Of a stretch of 64,000 nt of DNA, positions 59,003-64,000 are shown one piece after another. A model generated the notes under the pieces. It was not told the origin of the DNA, did not search any database, and saw only the letters and a list, made by a program, of their open reading frames with translations. The position numbers and the translations under genes were made by a program. The DNA comes from Petrosia ficiformis (Eukaryota > Porifera > Demospongiae > Haplosclerida > Petrosiidae), in assembly GCA_947044365.1 (NCBI GenBank), contig OX345647.1, positions 5,270,510 through 5,334,509 of the forward strand, in the 5' to 3' direction. How positions within the stretch are numbered: the first letter of the stretch is position 1; each line of letters opens with the position of its first letter.

Positions 59003-59131
59003 CACAAAGTTTCCACGTGGGTAGGCGTGGCTTGGGGGTGTGGCTAGTTAGCTGTTTATTGCATTGCAATGATGCAAGTGTAATGATTAAAAGTGAGTGG
59101 GAAACTCTTTTCTGTGTATTTACAAGCTAGA
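59003..59131. promoter_or_regulatory. Bidirectional promoter region of EXOSC3 and the NADAR gene
   Basis: 129 bases lie between divergent ATG codons. Contains GGGTAGGCGTGGCTTGGG (about 59019-59036) and GGGTGTGGC (CACCC-type boxes), as in the SZT2/POLR2E space. Inferred from position. Confidence 0.6.
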
Positions 59132-59757
59132 ATGGCAACAGCAAAGAGTAGAAAAGGAAAAAAGAGAAAGAGGAATAATACAAGTCAGAATGAACCTACT
59201 GATGTTGTAGATGAGGTAGTGGATGATTGTAAAGAGAGATTCACTTTCTTCTTTCGTTCAGCCAGTCCATTTAGTCAGTGGCATCCAGCAGAGTTTGAAG
59301 TTAATGGAGTTTTGTTTAATTGTGCTGAACAATTCATGATGTATCGAAAAGCAAGTAAGGGAACTAGAAAATATTATCGTACTCATTGGAAATCGTACTG
59401 AGTAGATCATCACTGATATGTACATGTACACGTAACATTATGGATATCATGTACATGTAATATTCAACTCAGTACGTAATATTGTATTCAGTACATGTAA
59501 TATTCTACTCTGTACATGTACATGTAATACTGTACACATACATGTAATATTGTAATATTCCATTATCATTTTTGGTAATAGTTTTATTTAAAGATGATGA
59601 AATTGCTGAGAAAATATTAAAATCTGATAATCCTAAAAATCAGAAGGCATTGGGTCGTCAGGTGAAAAACTTTGACGAGACAATCTGGAAAGAGAAAAGT
59701 TGTGAAATTGTCAAGGAAGGGAATTTAGCTAAGGTATGTATGTATGTATATATGTAA

Positions 59758-59788
<31 letters not shown>

Positions 59789-59967
59789 TATGTATGTATG
59801 TAACTATGTATGTATGTATGTATGTATGTATGTATGTACATGTACGTATGTATGTATGTAATGTACATATGTACTATGTATGTATATATGTATGTATGTA
59901 TGTGGGTATGTATATATGTACAATGTATGTATGTATGTATGTATGTAATGTATGTATGTATGTAATG

Positions 59968-59998
<31 letters not shown>

Positions 59999-60312
59999 TG
60001 TATGTATGTATGTAATTGTAATTAAAAGCTGTTATTTTTTTTAACTAGTTCAAACAGAATGATGATCTTTGTCAGGTACTGTTAGACACAGAAGGAACAA
60101 CTCTTGTTGAAGCAAGTCCATTCGACAGAATATGGGGTATTGGATTAGGTCAATCAAATCCCAAAGCTAAAGACCGTAAAAAATGGAGAGGAATGAACTT
60201 ACTTGGAGAAACACTAACATCTGTGAGAAATGAAATAATAACAGAAAGACAGTCAAGTGTTGATATGAAGGAAAGTGGAGTTGTGAAAACAAGACTTCCA
60301 GATGATGATTAA
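59132..60312 (+). CDS. NADAR-domain protein (YbiA-like)
   Basis: NADAR (DUF1768) proteins include the bacterial YbiA N-glycosidase and enzymes acting on ADP-ribosylated guanine or riboflavin intermediates. Three exons (59132-59354, 59582-59733, 60049-60312) give 212 aa. A Lys/Arg-rich N-terminus (SRKGKKRKRN, possibly a nuclear signal) precedes the domain. The domain shows FFFRSASPFSQWHPAEFEVNG, FNCAEQFMMYRKA (the usual E of the family is present), ALGRQVKNFDE, EGNLAKFKQN, ASPFDRIWGIGL and WRGMNLLGETL. These are the typical blocks in order, so the catalytic site looks complete. An upstream GTG-opened extension is not needed. Substrate in this organism is unknown. Confidence 0.9.
59355..59581. 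other. NADAR gene intron 1 with ATGTACATGTAATATTC repeats
   Basis: Short tandem repeats around GTACATGTAATATTCTACTC; no other feature. Confidence 0.6.
59734..60012. repeat. (TATG)n microsatellite in NADAR gene intron 2
   Basis: TATG units with TATGTAATG interruptions. Confidence 0.95.
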
Positions 60313-60475
60313 ATATGTTTGTATGTACATATGTATGTACGTATGTATGTATGTATGTGTGTATGTACATATGTATGTATGTATGTGTGGATGTATGTAT
60401 GTATTAACATGAGTAATTGCTACCATATTATGTATGACAGTGAACTATAGATATCCTTTTAAATTATAAATTATT

Positions 60476-61416
60476 TTATATTTTGGAAGTTTTCTTTTCT
60501 TCACGAAGTTTAATTCTTAATTTTTCATTCTCTTCAATACTCAGAGGAGGGTGCTAAAATGAGTTAGGGTGGAAGGGAGTGATGGTGGGAGGAAGGGAGT
60601 GATGGGGGAGGGAGAGGAGGAAGGGAATGATGAAAAGAGAGTGAAGGAGGAAGGGGTAATGGGCAGAGGGAGTGATGGGAGAGAGGGAGAGGAGGAACGA
60701 AGAGAGTGAACGAGGGAAGAAGAGAGTGAAATAGTATAAAGAAAAGAGTAAAGGAAAGAGATCAAGTGAATGTTGATGAAGAAGTGAGTCAGTTAGCTTA
60801 GGTATATGATCAAGGAGACTCTAGATGATGACTTACATATCCTTGTGGATGAATAATTTTCTGTAGAAAAATATTGTACTATAATACAAAAATATTTGAT
60901 GCACAATACGTGTGTGTGAATTAAAAGTACCAGCCCTAAACAGCAGAAACAAGCTCCTAGCCATCCTCAGCAATTAGTAATGGGTGTGGCTAGCAAAAAT
61001 GTATATGTTAATTAATTGATCGAGTCATGTGATTAGCAGGTGAAATCTTCAGGCGTACTTCTTGCATCCCAAACACTAATCTGGTGCTGTATATATAAAG
61101 AGCCCCATAAATTCTATTTTTCAACACCCCTAACTTAAGGTGTGGTCTCATGCTGGAATACACTTGAAGGGGTACTTCAACTATCGCATAATTCTTGGTT
61201 CATAATATTTAATGCACACATCATTTTTTTTTTAATGCTAGAGTATGTACATAGACTCACTCTCTTGTCCGATACAAATTTTTCAAAATATTGAGGTAAA
61301 TTGAAATAGTAAAACACACCAACTGGAAAAAACACATATAATGTCATCTGTGTAATGAAATGAACATTAAATATGATTAGTCCATGTACAACTGCAGTCT
61401 CGTTCCCATACTCCAT
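60476..61416 (-). CDS. PET100: PET100 homologue (cytochrome c oxidase assembly)
   Basis: PET100 is a small inner-mitochondrial-membrane chaperone needed for complex IV assembly. Three exons (61416-61261, 60860-60837, 60553-60476) join in frame to 85 aa; human PET100 has 73. The single membrane segment with the family pattern is MTLYVFFPVGVFYYFN, followed by LPQYFEKFVSDKRK, HPQGYHPPLS and a charged tail EENEKLRIKLREEKK. The upstream ATG at 61416 adds about 23 residues before MTLYVFF compared with about 9 in human, so the true start could be internal. Convergent with the NADAR gene, 163 bp apart. Confidence 0.85.
60555..60735. repeat. GGAGGAAGGGAGTGATGG tract
   Basis: Purine-rich minisatellite in PET100 intron 2, just before the last exon. 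Confidence 0.85.
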
Positions 61417-61604
61417 TGTGAAAGTGAGTTTGGGAATGAGACTAGCTACTATTCAGTTTGAGCTAAATATATTGTAATGCAGGTATAAACTATAAGGTAG
61501 TACTGTCAGTTGCAAGCACTAACCCTCATCAGCTCTATAGCATTTCCAGTACTTTTTCTCATCCTTTATTATAAACCACACCCACTTAATTAAGTTGGCA
61601 TTAA
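61417..61604. promoter_or_regulatory. Bidirectional promoter region of PET100 and the RING gene
   Basis: 188 bases between divergent start codons. A CCACACCCAC box at 61577-61586 again resembles the CACCC-type element of the neighbouring promoters. Inferred. Confidence 0.5.
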
Positions 61605-62788
61605 ATGGAGAAAGGCAACATCATGGAGCCAAAATGCAGGAATTGTAATCGTACATATTTACTAAAAGGTGAGAGTTTTATTTAAATATAGACATATAAT
61701 ATCATATAATACATATAAATGCATTGTACATTAATGTATTTATAATGATATCAGTTTTAATTTTGTTTATTTCCAGCTGAGTCCAGACGAGAGACAAAGA
61801 GGCTACCTCTTTTGTTAGAGTGTAGTCATTGCTACTGCTCAGCATGTTTACAAGGTCTATCTGATCTTCAAACGGATTGTATCCCGTGTCCTGAGTGTCG
61901 GGTGAATTACGTAGCATGCTCATGTCAAAATTAATCACTTATTGTAATATTTTGATGATAATTATTTTGTATATATACTGTCAAATGTGAATTATATTCT
62001 TATGCTATATATATACATATAGATAAATCTTATACATTACATAATGTAATATATATGTACATATGCATATAGTTATATATGATTATACATGTACATAGTA
62101 TGTGACATGTATAATCATTATCACATATGTACATGTAAATATATAATTGAATGTACATGTATAATCAGTGTATGTATGTACATGTATAATCATTATCACA
62201 TATGTACATGTATAATTATATGTACATATATAATCAGTGTATGTACATGTACATGTATAATCATTATCACATATGTACATGTACATGTATAATTGAATGT
62301 ACATGTATAGTCATTATCACGTAATTATTATGTACATGTACATGTATAATTATATGTACATTTATATGTATGTACATGTACGTACATGTACAATGATTAT
62401 ACATGTACATGTGTAATATGTACATGTATATACTTTTCTTTAGAAACCAACTCCATTCATTACTGGTATACAAATATCAGATCAACTACCTTTATCATAC
62501 TATATCATTGGACTGGTAACTGCTATTAAACTCCATCTAAACAAAAGGTATGCATTTACACGTACATACTGCTTTTGTGCTCACATACCTACACACACAC
62601 ACACACACACACACATACACCCACACACACACACACACATTTACTCTGTGATGGTACATAACGTATAATAATAATAATTATTATTATACATATACATGTA
62701 GCTCTTCTGTACCGACTCTCTATTCTGAAGATATTGATGATAATGAAGATGAATGTAATGATGTGTCTATGGATTTAGTTGATAATGG

Positions 62789-62827
<39 letters not shown>

Positions 62828-62840
62828 TATATATTATATA

Positions 62841-62891
<51 letters not shown>

Positions 62892-63937
62892 CTATCCAAT
62901 CTTACAATATCTATCCATCTATTTATCCCTGTATCCAACGATCCATCCATCTATCCAGTCGTCTATCCATCTATCTATTCTTCGATCCATCCTCTTGTCT
63001 GTCTATCTATCCATCTATCTATTGTAGTAGAAACATACATATATACATATTCCACATCTATTCATCGGTCCAGTTGTCCGTTCATTCATCCATTCATACA
63101 TATTCCACATCTATTCATTGGTCCAGTTGTCCATTCATTCATCCATTCATACATATTCCACATCTATTCATCGGTCCAGTTGTCCGTTCATTCATCCATT
63201 CATACATATTCCACATCTATTCATCGGTCCAGTTGTCCGTTCATTTATCCATTCATACATATTCCACATCTATTCATCGGTCCAGTTGTCCATTCATTCA
63301 TCCATTCATACATATTCCACATCTATTCATTGGTCCAGTTGTCCATTCATTCATCCATTCATACATATTCCACATCTATTCATTGGTCTAGTTGTCCGTT
63401 CATTTATCCATTCATACATATTCCACACCTATTCATTGGTCCAGTTGTCCATTCATTCATCCGTTCATACATATATCTATTCATTGTACTGATTGTTCAT
63501 TTATATAGAAACCTCATATAATCTTGTGTGTCAAGAGTGTGAAATCACTGCTGCAGCTGTAAAGTGTTCTAAATGTGATTGTGTATATTGCCAGTCGTGT
63601 TTCCAAATTGTAAGTAATCATTTATTAACATATACAAACAAAAAAATTCCCCAGCACCTTGATAGTCAACACGCATGGGCCTAATTGGCTCAACAATGGT
63701 TAGTGTGTGTGCCATTGGGAATACATCTTGAGCTAACAAAGAGTTAATGATGTTAGTGACAATATAATCATAATTAACTGGACCAAAGTGAGAACTGTGC
63801 AGTGCCAAACAAGAAGCTTTTTGGGCCAATGGTGCCCTATATGAGCTTATCAAAAACACTGACGCTTACCTTTAATCATGCAGGAAGTCAACAAATTTGA
63901 TTTCCAAGAAGAGCTGTGTTTGGGAGAAGGGGTCAAG
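61605..63937 (+). CDS. RING-finger / B-box-like protein, 5' part (cut by window end)
   Basis: Six exons are visible (61605-61668, 61777-61901, 62444-62547, 62702-62787, 63509-63609, 63884-63937), all in one frame, and the gene continues past the window. The first two encode a RING-HC finger: CRNCN, then ECSHCYCSACL, then CPECR (C3-x-H4-xx-C5-xx-C6 spacing fits). A linker with an acidic stretch (SEDIDDNEDECND) follows. Exon 5 encodes a second Cys cluster, CQECEITAAAVKCSKCDCVYCQSC, matching B-box type spacing, then a possible helical region. This order is typical of RING E3 ubiquitin ligases of the TRIM kind. Substrate unknown. Exon 6 ends directly at a MITE-like sequence. Confidence 0.8.
61985..62430. 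repeat. ACATGTATAATCATTATCAC minisatellite with ACATGTACATGT
   Basis: Repeated TGTACATGTATAATCATTATCACATATG units of about 65-75 bp in intron 2 of the RING gene. Confidence 0.85.
62585..62640. repeat. (AC)n microsatellite
   Basis: CACACACA run in intron 3 of the RING gene. Confidence 0.9.
62788..62886. repeat. (TA)n microsatellite
   Basis: About 100 bases of nearly pure TA immediately after the exon 4 donor of the RING gene. Confidence 0.95.
63040..63480. repeat. 53-bp satellite, eight units
   Basis: Units begin TTCCACATCTATTCAT at 63050 and repeat every 53 bases to about 63421. Variation is limited to a few positions (ATCGG/ATTGG, CCGTTC/CCATTC). Because 53 is not a multiple of three, long open frames appear in all three plus frames, but they are intronic. 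Confidence 0.95.
63669..63862. mobile_element. MITE family 1, copy 4
   Basis: GCATGGGCCTAATTGG, GTGTGTGCCATTGGGAATAC and ATATGAGCTTATCAAAAACA, as in copies at 16684, 46676 and 47469. Located in intron 5 of the RING gene. Confidence 0.8.
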
Positions 63938-64000
63938 GTGTGGAAATAGTGAGCCAATTGTCGTACATTTGGTCTATTTTCAACACTTGTCCTGCTCCCT
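63938..64000. mobile_element. MITE family 2, partial copy at window end
   Basis: GGTGTGGAAATAGTGAGCCAATTGTC to CTTGTCCTGCTCCCT matches the family-2 elements at 38329 and 44255. The GT used as the donor of RING-gene exon 6 appears to be supplied by this element. Confidence 0.65.

Noticed and set aside
59093..59131. N-terminal extension of the NADAR protein from a GTG codon
   Set aside because: GTG is not a normal start in animal nuclear genes and the ATG at 59132 precedes the full domain.
63040..63480. CRISPR-like array appearance of the 53-bp units (also the 64-bp and 30-bp arrays)
   Set aside because: Units are contiguous tandem repeats without unique spacers, in introns or spacers of a eukaryotic genome.
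1..64000. tRNA, rRNA or other structured RNA genes
   Set aside because: None was recognised by eye. A tRNAscan/Infernal run would be needed to exclude small ones.

Overview
The window is nuclear DNA from an animal. It is AT-rich and packed with genes whose short introns have GT-AG borders, and it is full of microsatellites, minisatellites and small inverted-repeat elements. The gene set (SZT2, ELMOD, PUM3, POLR2E, EXOSC3, PET100, a NADAR protein, a RING protein) and the very tight spacing suggest an early-branching metazoan, most likely a demosponge. That taxonomic guess is inference; no sequence search was run.

Left part (1-29 kb) is a duplicated, repeat-rich region. Copy A (1-5118) and copy B (about 23390-29077) of a segmental duplication each carry a complete 8-exon ELMOD gene on the minus strand plus the last two exons of SZT2. 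Only copy B is continuous with the real SZT2 gene. The SZT2 tail in copy A is an orphan with a one-base frameshift. A third partial copy, C (about 9370-11405), ends inside a PUM3 gene that has lost its 5' exons and may have gained a new start codon from duplicated DNA. Six loci in this part carry an unfamiliar open reading frame built of 63-75 aa tandem repeats. Between PUM3 and copy B lies an intact 17-exon gene for a CHORD-like zinc-binding protein of unknown function. The spacers hold minisatellites sharing the palindromic core CTATTAATAG, an orphan TIM17 exon, a broken IS630/Tc1-type transposase and a nested inverted-repeat element.

Central part (28.3-55.7 kb) is one gene on the minus strand: a 41-exon SZT2 homologue (about 3011 aa, KICSTOR subunit) whose exons join in a single frame. 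Its introns hold most of the microsatellites and several MITE-like elements, and intron 6 contains a complete plus-strand gene for a multi-zinc-finger (DC1/C1-like) protein.

Right part (55.8-64 kb) is a compact block of housekeeping genes: POLR2E (+), EXOSC3 (-), NADAR protein (+), PET100 (-) and a RING/B-box-like gene (+) cut by the window end. The genes alternate in strand, with intergenic spaces of 130-190 bp, so divergent pairs probably share promoters (SZT2/POLR2E, EXOSC3/NADAR, PET100/RING). No rRNA, tRNA or CRISPR array was recognised. All exon models were built by eye from splice sites, reading frame and remembered family sequences; no transcript evidence was available.
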